Origin: a virus
Virus record (IMG/VR): IMGVR_UViG_3300048930_000242
Location: 62,001 to 126,000 of that record
Reading direction: 5' to 3' (one strand)
DNA length: 64,000 bases
Of this stretch, positions 40,168 to 47,995 are shown one piece after another (the stretch's first letter is position 1; the number at the start of each line of letters is the position of its first letter). A program made the position numbers and the translations under genes. The notes beneath the pieces were generated by a model. The model saw only the letters and a list, made by a program, of their open reading frames with translations, made no database searches and was not told the origin of the DNA.

Positions 40168-40581
40168 TTATTCTGTTAACATCCTGTAGGCGCGAGCATT
40201 CAGCCTGATGCCTTGGACTCCGTGCACTTTCAGAAGCTCTTGTAGAAACTTCTTGCGTTGAACAAGCCACCCCTGGAGCAATTCAACTCGTTGAAAGTGA
40301 ATGTCGTCGCTGTAATAGAATTCCTCGTACGGCATTTTTCCACTACAGACGAGGTTGATTGCGGCCGCGTAGGCTTCTTGGTGAGTTCCGTATCGCGGCC
40401 TCTTCCACCAAAGCCAACCGACGATTTTCTTCTTCAGAATCTCGGTGCATTCATCGATCAGCGCCAGGCGCTTATTGGAAATCAATACATCGGCCTCAAA
40501 GATCTTTTCTTCGGCCTTTTTATGCACCCATTCAAGGCTGCATTCAATCTGGAAGTCAGGAGTTGGTTCGCATTTGCTCAT
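40168..40581 (-). CDS. Early protein, unknown
   Basis: 137 residues, helix-rich (EWVHKKAEEKIFEADVLISNKRLALIDECTEIL, VELLQGWLVQRKKFLQELLKVHG). A basic WLWWKRPRYG patch lies at about 55-65. It overlaps the upstream small gene by 26 bp. No family recognised. Confidence 0.55.
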   Translation of the reverse strand: MSKCEPTPDFQIECSLEWVHKKAEEKIFEADVLISNKRLALIDECTEILKKKIVGWLWWKRPRYGTHQEAYAAAINLVCSGKMPYEEFYYSDDIHFQRVELLQGWLVQRKKFLQELLKVHGVQGIRLNARAYRMLTE

Positions 40582-40783
40582 TTTGATTTCTCTCTTTCAG
40601 AAGTTGTCCGTGTAGTTGGGCAATCACCGCCGCATACACATCCAGGCTTTGCTTTGGCGGCCCTACTTGGAAATAGTGGAGCCACCAATGTCTGGAGTTT
40701 GGTTGGCGGATTCGAATCCCGACAACCTCTTCGTATTTGTCGTCGAGCATATACTCGACTTCGTACTCATTTGGCTTCGTCAT
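40556..40783 (-). CDS. Small protein, unknown
   Basis: 75 residues. Acidic N-terminus, RHWWLHYFQVG in the middle, helical C-terminus. It overlaps the RNA ligase gene stop by 17 bp, so it is translated with it. No family recognised. Confidence 0.55.
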   Translation of the reverse strand: MTKPNEYEVEYMLDDKYEEVVGIRIRQPNSRHWWLHYFQVGPPKQSLDVYAAVIAQLHGQLLKERNQNEQMRTNS

Positions 40784-41909
40784 AAACCTTGTTCATCACC
40801 TTGAAAGAGCGGACCTTTCCGTTCTCGTCGACGTATTGGCAGACCACGCCTTCGAACATCTCGAAGTTATACTCCGGAGCCAAGAGCTCTTCTTCCTTTG
40901 TCGCAGACAGCGCCTCGGCCAGAGTCTTCGAAGTCTCGATCTTCCGAAGGAACTCTGCGGTGATCACAGTGTTGCACGAGAGGTATGGCACAGTTCGGAT
41001 GTCTTCGATGTCCAGAAGAGACTCGAACGGAAGGTACTCAAGAGTCCGAAGGTCGAGCAGCGAGAACCAAGAGACACTCTTCTCTCGTTGACTCCAAGGA
41101 TTGTACTTGCCGGACTGGATGCCTGGTCCATGGACTTCGCCGCGGATGGCCAGTGATTTGCCGGTCTTGACGCAGTAGTCCTCGAGCATCTTGAAGATGT
41201 TCGAAGACTTCACGGCATCCCAGTACCGATTGGTCTCACCGACTCCAGGAATCTTCAGCTCGTTGTTCCTGGCGCAGTAGCCAAGGATTGGTCGATCTTC
41301 AGTTCCGCCTTCGGCAAGGACATATCCACGATGGCCAGGAAGGACGCAGTAGACGGTCAATGATGTACCGTCGATCTTTTCGGTGACCGTACACACTTGT
41401 CCAAGAACCTGGGCTTCTCCAAGGTTCTGGTAGCGGTCCTCGTCGGTCGGCATCAAGCAAAACGGAAGCGGACCCTTGACGGTGAGGTCGGTCGGAAGAG
41501 GCGCTTCATACTTGGTGACACCGAAAGACGCTGAGACTTCGGTCCCAGCTTTCGGGTATTTGGGGTCCGTGCTCCACCAATGATCTGTGAACAGAGCATA
41601 GCAAGATGGATCGGAAGAAACTTTGTTGAACGGAACAACCAGGCCAAAACTCCACTCTCCACGGATGTTCTTGGCCTTCACTCGCCGGGTGGTCGAGGAG
41701 ACAAACGAAAGGTACTCTTGAGCCCACTCTCGGTCAGCCGGAAGAGACGCGTCAGGATGGACCAAGAAGCATTTCGAGCCGACCTGGTACACGCCACGGC
41801 CAACGATCGCCTCGTAGCCAGCGACTCGGACGATGTCCAGGCGGTCAGCATTCGGATGCGGTCGGACGGACTCGACACACTCAAAGGTCATCAACTTGTT
41901 ACTCATCAT
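40767..41909 (-). CDS. RNA ligase with N-terminal OB-like domain (Rnl5/DraRnl-like)
   Basis: 380 residues. The nucleotidyltransferase motifs are visible: EKIDGTS with the adenylated Lys178, RGEVHG (motif III), FEGVVC (motif IV) and SFKVMN (motif V). Residues 1-130 (FECVESVRPHPNADRLDIVRVAGYEAIVG) form the tRNA-binding-protein-like OB module that precedes the catalytic part in the Deinococcus DraRnl type. It seals RNA breaks using ATP. Together with the cREC-like protein and the tRNA cluster it points to repair of RNA cut by host defence; that is inference. Start may be the second ATG (41906). Confidence 0.85.
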   Translation of the reverse strand: MMSNKLMTFECVESVRPHPNADRLDIVRVAGYEAIVGRGVYQVGSKCFLVHPDASLPADREWAQEYLSFVSSTTRRVKAKNIRGEWSFGLVVPFNKVSSDPSCYALFTDHWWSTDPKYPKAGTEVSASFGVTKYEAPLPTDLTVKGPLPFCLMPTDEDRYQNLGEAQVLGQVCTVTEKIDGTSLTVYCVLPGHRGYVLAEGGTEDRPILGYCARNNELKIPGVGETNRYWDAVKSSNIFKMLEDYCVKTGKSLAIRGEVHGPGIQSGKYNPWSQREKSVSWFSLLDLRTLEYLPFESLLDIEDIRTVPYLSCNTVITAEFLRKIETSKTLAEALSATKEEELLAPEYNFEMFEGVVCQYVDENGKVRSFKVMNKVYDEAK

Positions 41910-41949
41910 TGGTCTCCATGCTAAAAGGCCTTCTCGATCTGTTAGATTG

Positions 41950-41978
41950 ATTCTAACACAAAGAGAAGGCCTTGTCCA
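41950..41978 (-). promoter_or_regulatory. Early promoter of the RNA ligase gene
   Basis: Minus strand: -35 TGGACA, 17-nt spacer, TGTGT then -10 TAGAAT. AAGGCCTTCTC (41925-41935) and GAGAAGGCCTT (41963-41973) are perfect 11-bp arms flanking the -10. Confidence 0.7.
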
Positions 41979-41998
41979 GCGTTCAATTGTAAAATTTG

Positions 41999-42244
41999 TT
42001 ACTCGTCGGCTCCGTTCGTTGCCTGGATCTCCAGAGCGAGCTTTCGCATGTCATGCGTCAAGCGGCTCATCGCATTGGACTTTGCATTGGCCTCGCGGTG
42101 ACGCTCGCGGCCATGAGCCTTCGACTTCTCGATGAAGCCACGGAAAGCAACTCGCTGCTCCTCCGGAGTGTCAATCCTCCGCGCGAGCTCGTCCATCCGC
42201 TTGCAGACCTTCGTGTACCCGATGATGCAGGTTCGCTTTTTCAT
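41999..42244 (-). CDS. Small basic protein
   Basis: 81 residues from the ATG at 42244. KKRTCIIGYTKVCKRMDELARRID then KAHGRERHREANAKSNAMSRLTHDMRKLALEIQ; strongly basic helices. No family recognised. It overlaps a possible upstream small frame (42171-42332). Confidence 0.55.
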   Translation of the reverse strand: MKKRTCIIGYTKVCKRMDELARRIDTPEEQRVAFRGFIEKSKAHGRERHREANAKSNAMSRLTHDMRKLALEIQATNGADE

Positions 42245-42332
42245 TTTCAATGATCCTCTTGATGGATTCGGAAACTTCGGACTCAACTCGATCGTACCAG
42301 TCTTCCCACTCTACGTTGCGTTCGGTGAGCAT
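42171..42332 (-). CDS. Possible 53-residue protein
   Basis: Starts at the ATG at 42332 (MLTERNVEWEDWYDRVESEVSE and so on) directly after an early promoter and an AGGGAA site. It overlaps the next gene by 74 bp in another frame, which makes it less sure. The first 30 residues look like a genuine charged helix. Confidence 0.35.
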   Translation of the reverse strand: MLTERNVEWEDWYDRVESEVSESIKRIIENEKANLHHRVHEGLQADGRARAED

Positions 42333-42364
42333 TTCCCTGGAGCTCCTCGGTAGTTGGTAGGATC

Positions 42365-42393
42365 ATTCTACCACTTTCCGAGGAGCTTGTCCA
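42365..42393 (-). promoter_or_regulatory. Early promoter
   Basis: Minus strand: -35 TGGACA, 17-nt spacer, -10 TAGAAT. AGCTCCTCGG (42341-42350) and CCGAGGAGCT (42378-42387) are perfect 10-bp arms that enclose the -10. Confidence 0.65.
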
Positions 42394-42401
42394 GCGTCAG
42401 A

Positions 42402-43403
42402 TCACTTGATTACAATCACCTTGGTGCCACTCACCAGCTTACGATTGAGGCTGGTGCTCTGGACGAAGACGTCCCAGACATTGCCCGGAGTCTTGTCGAC
42501 CGAGATCCGCACCGTACCGGCCGGGATCCCAAGGATTGCGCGAGCGTTCGGACCGTGGTAGGCCTTGCCGGAAACTCGGTGGACGATCAAGAGGTTCTTC
42601 ATCGGACCAAGCTGTTCGGACTTCGTGAGCTGGTAGTAGGCCGAGCCCTTCACATAGCGGCCAAGTTTGCTCTCGACGAACGGAGCGATCTCCACACCGT
42701 CGAAGTTCACATCCAGGAACTGGAGAGGCTGAGTGAACGCGGCCACCGTTCCTTCCGCAACGGCCTTCTGAACAGCCGCTGTGTTCGGACGGAAGAGGCT
42801 GCTCGAAGTGGTCTGACCGGACGAACGAGTGGTTGCGTATTCACGCATCGAGGAAGTGACGGTCGCCTTGACCTCAGAGAAGTCTCGGTTGATGTCCCAA
42901 ATCTGGATGTTGCCGTGAGGGATTCCAAGGCTCTTCGCGTAGGTCTCGCCGTATTGGTTCGGCACGAAGGCAGCCACGGTCACCAGGTTCGCCAACTTGG
43001 CGTGCTGAGACTTCAGCGTCGAGATAGGAACCCGCGAGCTGTTGTCCTCACCATCGGTAACCAGATAGACCAAGAACGTGCGATCACGAGAATCGCAGCG
43101 CTGGCGAAGAGCGGCGATGTCTTCATAGACCGTCGACAGTGCATCCACGATGGCTGTGTTGCCAAACGGACGGTAGTCATCGAACTTCGCGAACCGAGGA
43201 TCGCCATCGGTCAGAGCACGGGAGCAGCGCTCGTTGAATGTGTAAACGCTCACTCGATTTTCAACACCCGGAATAAGGTCTCCGGTCTCCGAGATCAAGG
43301 CGTTACAAACATTCTTCACCTGGTTGGTATGGCGCATCATCGAACCAGATTGGTCGACCACGAAATAGACATGATTGACCTGAGACGAATTGATTTTCTG
43401 CAT
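42402..43403 (-). CDS. Von Willebrand factor A domain protein
   Basis: 333 residues from the ATG at 43403, chosen because GGAG lies 9 bp upstream. The VWA domain shows an intact metal site: DQSGSM at 17-22, FGNTAIVDAL and VYLVTDGEDN. A C-terminal region of about 130 residues includes FLDVNFDGVEIAPFVESKLGRYVKG and YYQLTKSEQLGPMKNLLIVHRVSGKAYHG, a small SH3-like module. The gene follows a late-type promoter. T4-like phages often carry VWA proteins of unknown role; a chaperone or MoxR-like partner is possible. Confidence 0.78.
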   Translation of the reverse strand: MQKINSSQVNHVYFVVDQSGSMMRHTNQVKNVCNALISETGDLIPGVENRVSVYTFNERCSRALTDGDPRFAKFDDYRPFGNTAIVDALSTVYEDIAALRQRCDSRDRTFLVYLVTDGEDNSSRVPISTLKSQHAKLANLVTVAAFVPNQYGETYAKSLGIPHGNIQIWDINRDFSEVKATVTSSMREYATTRSSGQTTSSSLFRPNTAAVQKAVAEGTVAAFTQPLQFLDVNFDGVEIAPFVESKLGRYVKGSAYYQLTKSEQLGPMKNLLIVHRVSGKAYHGPNARAILGIPAGTVRISVDKTPGNVWDVFVQSTSLNRKLVSGTKVIVIK

Positions 43404-43473
43404 TTTAGATCTCCTTTGATTGGGACTTTGCCCTAAGTTTGGTTTCTTTTTTGGTGTGGCTTTCACCACAAAC

Positions 43474-43481
43474 TATCTATA
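43474..43481 (-). promoter_or_regulatory. Late promoter, TATAGATA
   Basis: Minus strand TATAGATA, 71 bp before the VWA start and just after the NAMPT stop. The leader contains a TGTGG/CCACA hairpin. Confidence 0.55.
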
Positions 43482-44927
43482 TCAGTCGAAACTAGCCTCA
43501 AGGTCGCGGTACATTTTCACTCGAGCTCGAATCGACTCTACATTCTGGTCAATCGCGTCTTCCAACGAATGCATCGCGCCGGCCACTCCAACAGGAAGAC
43601 GCTCGACCAGATTGTTCTTGCGGAACGCAACCGGCTCTCCTTTCTCGGAGAACACGGTGGTCACAATACCGGCCTTCGACTTCTTGCTGGTCTGGCCAAT
43701 AGGACTCTTGAAAACCGGATCCCAATGGTCGGAATAGATGTTGTTGGTTTTGGCCGAGCATTTCATGGCAAACGAAAAAGTGTCTCGGTCGAGCTTCTGA
43801 AGAAGTGCTCCGCCCATACCAAAGGCGATATTATCGGCAGAGAAACCATTATCATGGATCTCTTGAAGAATCTCTCCAATACTAACAGGATTAACTCCAT
43901 CTCCTTGGATAATTCGGACACGGTTCAAAACCTTGAACCCTTTTGTGTTAATTGTGTAACCAAATTTCTTTGCCAAAATCCAAAGACACTGAATGACAGT
44001 CTCCTTTGGATCTCCTGAATCTGGCCGAATCACCAGAGTTCCAGGCGCAGCGAGCACCTCGTCTTTCAGCACTCCGCCCCAGATGTTCTCACAGGCGTTG
44101 AAGATGTCGTAAGAGTCCGAGACAACAGCAAAGAGTCCTCCGCCGAACTGCTTGATCATGTTCCGATAGGCGTCGACCTCGTTGTCCTTGCCCCAGGAGG
44201 TGATCGTCGAATGCTCGGCTGCCGGGATCGAGAATCCGACCATCTCGGAATCATAGACCTCTTCGGCGAAAGCCAGAGCCTCCATCGTGTCGGTACCCAT
44301 GAAGCCAACGCAAAGGTGAGCGAAGCCACCAAGTTCGGCCGACTCATGAGAACTGACGCCTCGAGCTCCGAAGTCATGGAGCATGAATGGGAGCTTAGAC
44401 TTGTCGTCGCAAGTTAGGTCCATATAGTACTCGATCATCTCATAGCAGTAGTTCGAGATCGAGGCCACAGTGGACGGATACCAGATGCACCGCTGGATCA
44501 GCGTCTCGAGGAACCCAGGCAGCCAGAAGAAGTCCGGATCGGTGTTCACGACGGTGAGGATCGGAACGCCTGGGTTGACGATCGTGCCTTCCTTGACCGT
44601 ATTGATCTTGACGGCGCCAAGGAGACGACCACCATACCGCTCGACCAGAGTGTTCCAACCTTCCTCGTTGAACGGCTCTCCGGCGGCTGTTACAATCCGC
44701 TTCGCCTGTTCAACATGAGCGGAAGTCACTCGAAGGCTCTCCAGGAGAGCCAGAAGGTAACGCTGTCCGACGCAGACTACTTTGGTGATTGCATCTTCTC
44801 CACTGAGCGTCTTGATCGAACGAGCCTCAATGTACTCGTAGACATAGTTGGTGTCCGGCGGATACTGGAGATAGTGACTGTGCTTATAGGCATCGGTCAT
44901 GAGAATTGGGTTATTGCTGCGGTTCAT
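43482..44927 (-). CDS. nadV: Nicotinamide phosphoribosyltransferase
   Basis: 481 residues, normal length for NAMPT (about 490). Recognised by NPILMTDAYKHSHYLQYP at the start, LHDFGARG with Asp185, the catalytic His239 in AAEHSTI, and VIRPDSGDP near 297. It makes NMN from nicotinamide and PRPP. The next gene makes NAD from NMN, so the pair is a complete two-step salvage route, known from phages such as KVP40 and called NARP2 in anti-phage-defence work. Confidence 0.93.
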   Translation of the reverse strand: MNRSNNPILMTDAYKHSHYLQYPPDTNYVYEYIEARSIKTLSGEDAITKVVCVGQRYLLALLESLRVTSAHVEQAKRIVTAAGEPFNEEGWNTLVERYGGRLLGAVKINTVKEGTIVNPGVPILTVVNTDPDFFWLPGFLETLIQRCIWYPSTVASISNYCYEMIEYYMDLTCDDKSKLPFMLHDFGARGVSSHESAELGGFAHLCVGFMGTDTMEALAFAEEVYDSEMVGFSIPAAEHSTITSWGKDNEVDAYRNMIKQFGGGLFAVVSDSYDIFNACENIWGGVLKDEVLAAPGTLVIRPDSGDPKETVIQCLWILAKKFGYTINTKGFKVLNRVRIIQGDGVNPVSIGEILQEIHDNGFSADNIAFGMGGALLQKLDRDTFSFAMKCSAKTNNIYSDHWDPVFKSPIGQTSKKSKAGIVTTVFSEKGEPVAFRKNNLVERLPVGVAGAMHSLEDAIDQNVESIRARVKMYRDLEASFD

Positions 44928-44972
44928 TGTGTTTCTCCTTTAACGTTTAACAAGGATTGGTGTTGTTATACT

Positions 44973-45914
44973 TTAGACGACTGGGTCTTTCCACATCAGG
45001 TGCCGAGAGAGCATCTCCATCAATGGACGATGATTCGGAACCAGATCGGAATAGTTCGGCCACTTTGTCAGTTCGATGGTCTTGAGTTCGAAGAGATCGT
45101 CACCCGGCTCCATTCTGCCTTTCGGATTCCGACCGATGAAGAACAGAGTCTTGATCTTGTCGACTTCCTTCCGGTACCGCCAGTCGTCGATCAGCATCGA
45201 GCCGATGTACTCGACATGGCTAAGGATCAGACCGGTCTCTTCACGGACTTCGCGCTTGGCATCGTCCTCAAAGGAAGGAGAGTTCGGCTCGGAGAATCCT
45301 CCTGGGAAGCGCCAAAGCTCCTCGTTCTTCTTCCGACCAAGGACCAACAAACCAGACTCGTTGAAAACCGCTACATCCACCGTGGTGAACGTTGTTGGGT
45401 AGCGGTGATAGGCAGACCAAACTGCGCCGGCTCGGAACTCTGCGGTGGCCTGAGGGTTCTCAGCAATGCTTTCTCGGACCGCCGTACCGGATGGATTCTG
45501 GCGAACAATCTTCGGCTCAAGAATCTCGGTCTTGAAGTCGCCGGTGTAATGCGGAATGAACGAATCACGGGACCCGTAGAGAACGGTCTCGATGCTCGCC
45601 TGACCCATGAACTGGCGATACCTCACGATCAACTCGTCGAGATTCTTAGACCAGACATGGTCGAGCATTTCGTCTTGGATGTAGCGGTAGTTGACCCGAT
45701 CGGACACGCCGATGTACTTGAAGTGATCTTCAAGCATGCGCTTACGAGATTGGAAGTCCAGAGGATTCGCCCGAGTTGCTCGGACCGAAGAGTTGCCAAG
45801 GACTACTAGAAGATGGTCGTGTTTCGAGAGGACTTCATTGAAGAGCTCGATGTGACCCGGATGAAGAGTCGGAACCTGGAAACGTCCGACAATGACGCCT
45901 AGCGAGTTGCTCAT
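44973..45914 (-). CDS. nadM: Bifunctional NMN adenylyltransferase/Nudix hydrolase
   Basis: 313 residues. Residues 1-160 are an NMN adenylyltransferase with GRFQVPTLHPGH (HxGH at 18-21) and the NPSGTAVRESI end. Residues 180-313 are a Nudix domain. Its box GGFSEPNSPSFEDDAKREVREETGL keeps the catalytic REVREE but has one extra residue and lacks the usual first Glu, so activity may be altered. It converts NMN and ATP to NAD; the Nudix part would hydrolyse ADP-ribose-type compounds. It lies upstream of and is co-oriented with NAMPT. Confidence 0.92.
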   Translation of the reverse strand: MSNSLGVIVGRFQVPTLHPGHIELFNEVLSKHDHLLVVLGNSSVRATRANPLDFQSRKRMLEDHFKYIGVSDRVNYRYIQDEMLDHVWSKNLDELIVRYRQFMGQASIETVLYGSRDSFIPHYTGDFKTEILEPKIVRQNPSGTAVRESIAENPQATAEFRAGAVWSAYHRYPTTFTTVDVAVFNESGLLVLGRKKNEELWRFPGGFSEPNSPSFEDDAKREVREETGLILSHVEYIGSMLIDDWRYRKEVDKIKTLFFIGRNPKGRMEPGDDLFELKTIELTKWPNYSDLVPNHRPLMEMLSRHLMWKDPVV

Positions 45915-45964
45915 TTTTCACTCCTTCTTGGCGGTCAACGATTACACCGCTTTTGTTAGGAACC

Positions 45965-46006
45965 ATTCTATCAGCTAGGCAGGCACTTGTCCATACCTAG
46001 CTGATA
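45965..46006 (-). promoter_or_regulatory. Composite hairpin-promoter element of the NAD operon
   Basis: Early promoter (-10 TAGAAT at 45965-45970, -35 TGGACA at 45988-45993, spacer 17). The -35 lies in the loop of a perfect 11-bp hairpin TATCAGCTAGG / CCTAGCTGATA (45969-45979 / 45996-46006). It drives nadM and NAMPT and follows a late virion gene. Confidence 0.65.
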
Positions 46007-46028
46007 GTGTTTACAACATTGTTACAAC

Positions 46029-46664
46029 TTACCGAGTACCGACTGGCTCGTAGCCTTCAGCAAACAAGAAGTCAGCATTTCCGATCAACGCGACCGATGG
46101 GGCTGGAGTCGTGTAGGTCGAAGCACCAGTGCGGCTAAGGACTTCCAGACCGTCCAAGAAATAGCTTCCCTTCACGAAGGTATCGGTTCCGTTGGAGCCA
46201 GAATACTCTGCGTAGGCGAAACCATCGGCGTCATGGAGCTTGTCATTCGAGAACTGGCAGTCAAAGGTGATGTCGTTGCGCTTGGTAATGTAACGACCGG
46301 TCTTGACGCCGTTCACATAGAAAGCCTGGTCCGGCGTGTAGGCATAGGTGAAGCCAGCGGTTCCGTCAGTCAATTCAGCTTCGGCTGGATTACGGAGAGC
46401 CGCGCCGGTTGCGAAACCAGCAGCTGGGGTAGCCGCATGAGTGGTTCCGGCCGTGGTGCACTCGTAGACGTGATAGATCGCGGTGGCGCCGTCTGCCAAG
46501 ACCTTGATGACTAGGTCACCGAGTTCATAGGCGGTGTTGCGTGCTAGTTCACGAGCCTTGCCACAAGCAATGTATGCTGGACGGGCACCGGCGTCGTAGT
46601 GAAGACGGCCCTGGGTGTCCAGGTGGAAAATGCCGTCACGGTTGGTGTGCTTGGTTTGTGCCAT
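46029..46664 (-). CDS. Virion structural protein under a late promoter
   Basis: 211 residues. It contains NTAYELGDLVIKVLADGATAIYHVYECTTAGTTHAATPAAG, a pattern close to carbohydrate-binding-like modules used in capsid decoration and tail proteins (Y.xGDLV......xYxxxxxG.T). The rest is beta-rich with ITFDCQFSNDKLHDADGFAYAEYSG. A late promoter lies 44 bp upstream. Head decoration or tail adhesin are the likeliest roles. Confidence 0.65.
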   Translation of the reverse strand: MAQTKHTNRDGIFHLDTQGRLHYDAGARPAYIACGKARELARNTAYELGDLVIKVLADGATAIYHVYECTTAGTTHAATPAAGFATGAALRNPAEAELTDGTAGFTYAYTPDQAFYVNGVKTGRYITKRNDITFDCQFSNDKLHDADGFAYAEYSGSNGTDTFVKGSYFLDGLEVLSRTGASTYTTPAPSVALIGNADFLFAEGYEPVGTR

Positions 46665-46707
46665 TTTAGTTCCTCAGTTTGTGGTCAGAGATCGAGCTTT
46701 GTAGCCT

Positions 46708-46715
46708 TATCTATT
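46708..46715 (-). promoter_or_regulatory. Late promoter, AATAGATA
   Basis: Minus strand AATAGATA, 44 bp before the 46664 start; it overlaps the stop of the upstream gene. Confidence 0.6.
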
Positions 46716-47082
46716 CGTTTATGACTTCTCGGATAATCCGAATCATTCTGGTTACGGACTCCGGAGTGTCAGCCAAATCATCGTATTGCCCCATATGATA
46801 GATCAGGCCATTGATTTCGGCTTCTTGAAAATCATGGAACTTCTCGATCTCACGGTACCAGAAGCTGACTTTCACTTCTTCCAGGATTTCATAGGTCCAA
46901 GCATATTGGTCAAGTCTACAAAATCGACCTTTCGAAAGAAACCGAATCACTCTGCGAATCCATTCATGCTTCTTATAGGATTCGCGGAACTCATTCACGA
47001 GTTGTGTGATACAGTTTTGCTTATAGATCCGATTCTGGATCTTCAGCACTTCTAAGTCTTTTTTGGTTTCCCAAGCTTTCAT
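46711..47082 (-). CDS. Early protein, unknown
   Basis: 123 residues from the ATG at 47082 (GAGG 9 bp upstream). Helical and rich in aromatic and Arg/Lys residues (EWIRRVIRFLSKGRFCRLDQYAWTYEILEEVKVSFWYREIEKFH). No family recognised. It overlaps the small membrane gene before it. Confidence 0.55.
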   Translation of the reverse strand: MKAWETKKDLEVLKIQNRIYKQNCITQLVNEFRESYKKHEWIRRVIRFLSKGRFCRLDQYAWTYEILEEVKVSFWYREIEKFHDFQEAEINGLIYHMGQYDDLADTPESVTRMIRIIREVINE

Positions 47083-47176
47083 TATGCATGGCCTCAAAAT
47101 AGATTCTGGCGAAAGAAAATAGGCCAAGTACGGCCAAAACAATCAAGAGAAACATAATAAACAACCACGTGATCAT
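47021..47176 (-). CDS. Small membrane protein, 51 residues
   Basis: Starts at the ATG at 47176, which overlaps the upstream stop as ATGA. One strong membrane segment (WLFIMFLLIVLAVLGLFSF) then a charged tail of 28 residues. The 3' part overlaps the next gene by 62 bp in another frame. Confidence 0.5.
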   Translation of the reverse strand: MITWLFIMFLLIVLAVLGLFSFARIYFEAMHNESLGNQKRLRSAEDPESDL

Positions 47177-47385
47177 GCCGAAATCAGGTGACTGCTATCC
47201 CAAAGTTTGAATCCGCAGATTGGTGTGTCGAGCAGACACGTGTTTGGATGGCCTTGCGCTTCGTCGTATCCAACGACGGTTGCCACCTTTCCATCCGGCT
47301 TGACCGGAAACTGGCCCTTGGCCCCGATGGCCGCTCCATCGCGGACCTTCACTTTGGCTCCGATAGGAAACCGTTGAATGTTCAT
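47173..47385 (-). CDS. Small KOW/SH3-like protein
   Basis: 70 residues. FPIGAKVKVRDGAAIGAKGQFPVKPDGKVATVVGYDE is the layout of a small beta-barrel (G..V.V.......G..G.V......). Similar small phage proteins exist with no known role. It overlaps the zinc-ribbon gene by 4 bp. Confidence 0.55.
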   Translation of the reverse strand: MNIQRFPIGAKVKVRDGAAIGAKGQFPVKPDGKVATVVGYDEAQGHPNTCLLDTPICGFKLWDSSHLISA

Positions 47386-47621
47386 TCTGTGACTCTCCTT
47401 ACATTATCAGTTGCTGAATTCTTGAAATCGCTTTCGTACCATCCCTTTCCCTTCAGCCGAAACTCCGGAGCGGTCAAAATGGTCTTCTCCAGAAGGCAGA
47501 TCTTTTCAACCTGATCCGTCTGGAGACATTCCGAAGGCATCCGATCTTCGGCCGCCGAAATAGAAAGGAACTTCTCTGTCACTAGCCCGCATTTCGGGCA
47601 CACATAATCAAATGTCGGCAT
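47382..47621 (-). CDS. FmdB-like zinc-ribbon protein
   Basis: 79 residues. MPTFDYVCPKCGLVTEKFLSIS is the FmdB/CxxC_CxxC signature; the second Cys pair expected near 35-40 is reduced to a single Cys. It may be a small regulator. It overlaps both neighbours. Confidence 0.6.
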   Translation of the reverse strand: MPTFDYVCPKCGLVTEKFLSISAAEDRMPSECLQTDQVEKICLLEKTILTAPEFRLKGKGWYESDFKNSATDNVRRVTE

Positions 47622-47959
47622 TACTTGACCTCGATTCTCTTGGAGACGGAACAGAGAGTGTTTGGCTCCACTGGAACCAACTCATAGGATTTCCGGTCAT
47701 CAGAGAAGAACAATGTGAAAACCACATCGCCGTTATCAGATGAAGTTGTGAAGTCCAGAATATCATAGCGTGTATACACCGTCTTGTAGTTGCCATCCTT
47801 GTCGGTTGCGACGCACTTCATGTCGAAGACGACGTCTGGCTCCTTGTTAGAGGACTGGCTGATTGCTGGCTGAGTTGCAACCCAAAGCCCGGCGGCCAGA
47901 AAGAACGCACCGACCATAATGGATAGGCGCTTGGTCAAAGGATTTGAGTTTACCTTCAT
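47621..47959 (-). CDS. Predicted periplasmic protein under a late promoter
   Basis: 112 residues. After a basic start, IMVGAFFLAAGLWVATQPAISQS is a membrane or signal segment with a plausible cut after AISQ. The mature part is beta-like with two Cys (FDMKCVATDKDGNYKTVYTRYDI, NTLCSVS). A late promoter lies 29 bp upstream; lysis or envelope roles are possible. Confidence 0.6.
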   Translation of the reverse strand: MKVNSNPLTKRLSIMVGAFFLAAGLWVATQPAISQSSNKEPDVVFDMKCVATDKDGNYKTVYTRYDILDFTTSSDNGDVVFTLFFSDDRKSYELVPVEPNTLCSVSKRIEVK

Positions 47960-47987
47960 TGCTACTTTCCTTGTTGTTTCTAATGGT

Positions 47988-47995
47988 TATCTATT
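47988..47995 (-). promoter_or_regulatory. Late promoter, AATAGATA
   Basis: Minus strand AATAGATA, 29 bp before the 47959 start, just after the topoisomerase stop. Confidence 0.6.

Noticed and set aside
42354-43436. A 360-codon plus-strand open frame
   Set aside because: It lies opposite the VWA gene, whose motifs are intact; the frame is a by-product of its codon use.
44715-45809. A 364-codon plus-strand open frame
   Set aside because: Opposite NAMPT and NMN adenylyltransferase; no ribosome site and no recognisable protein.
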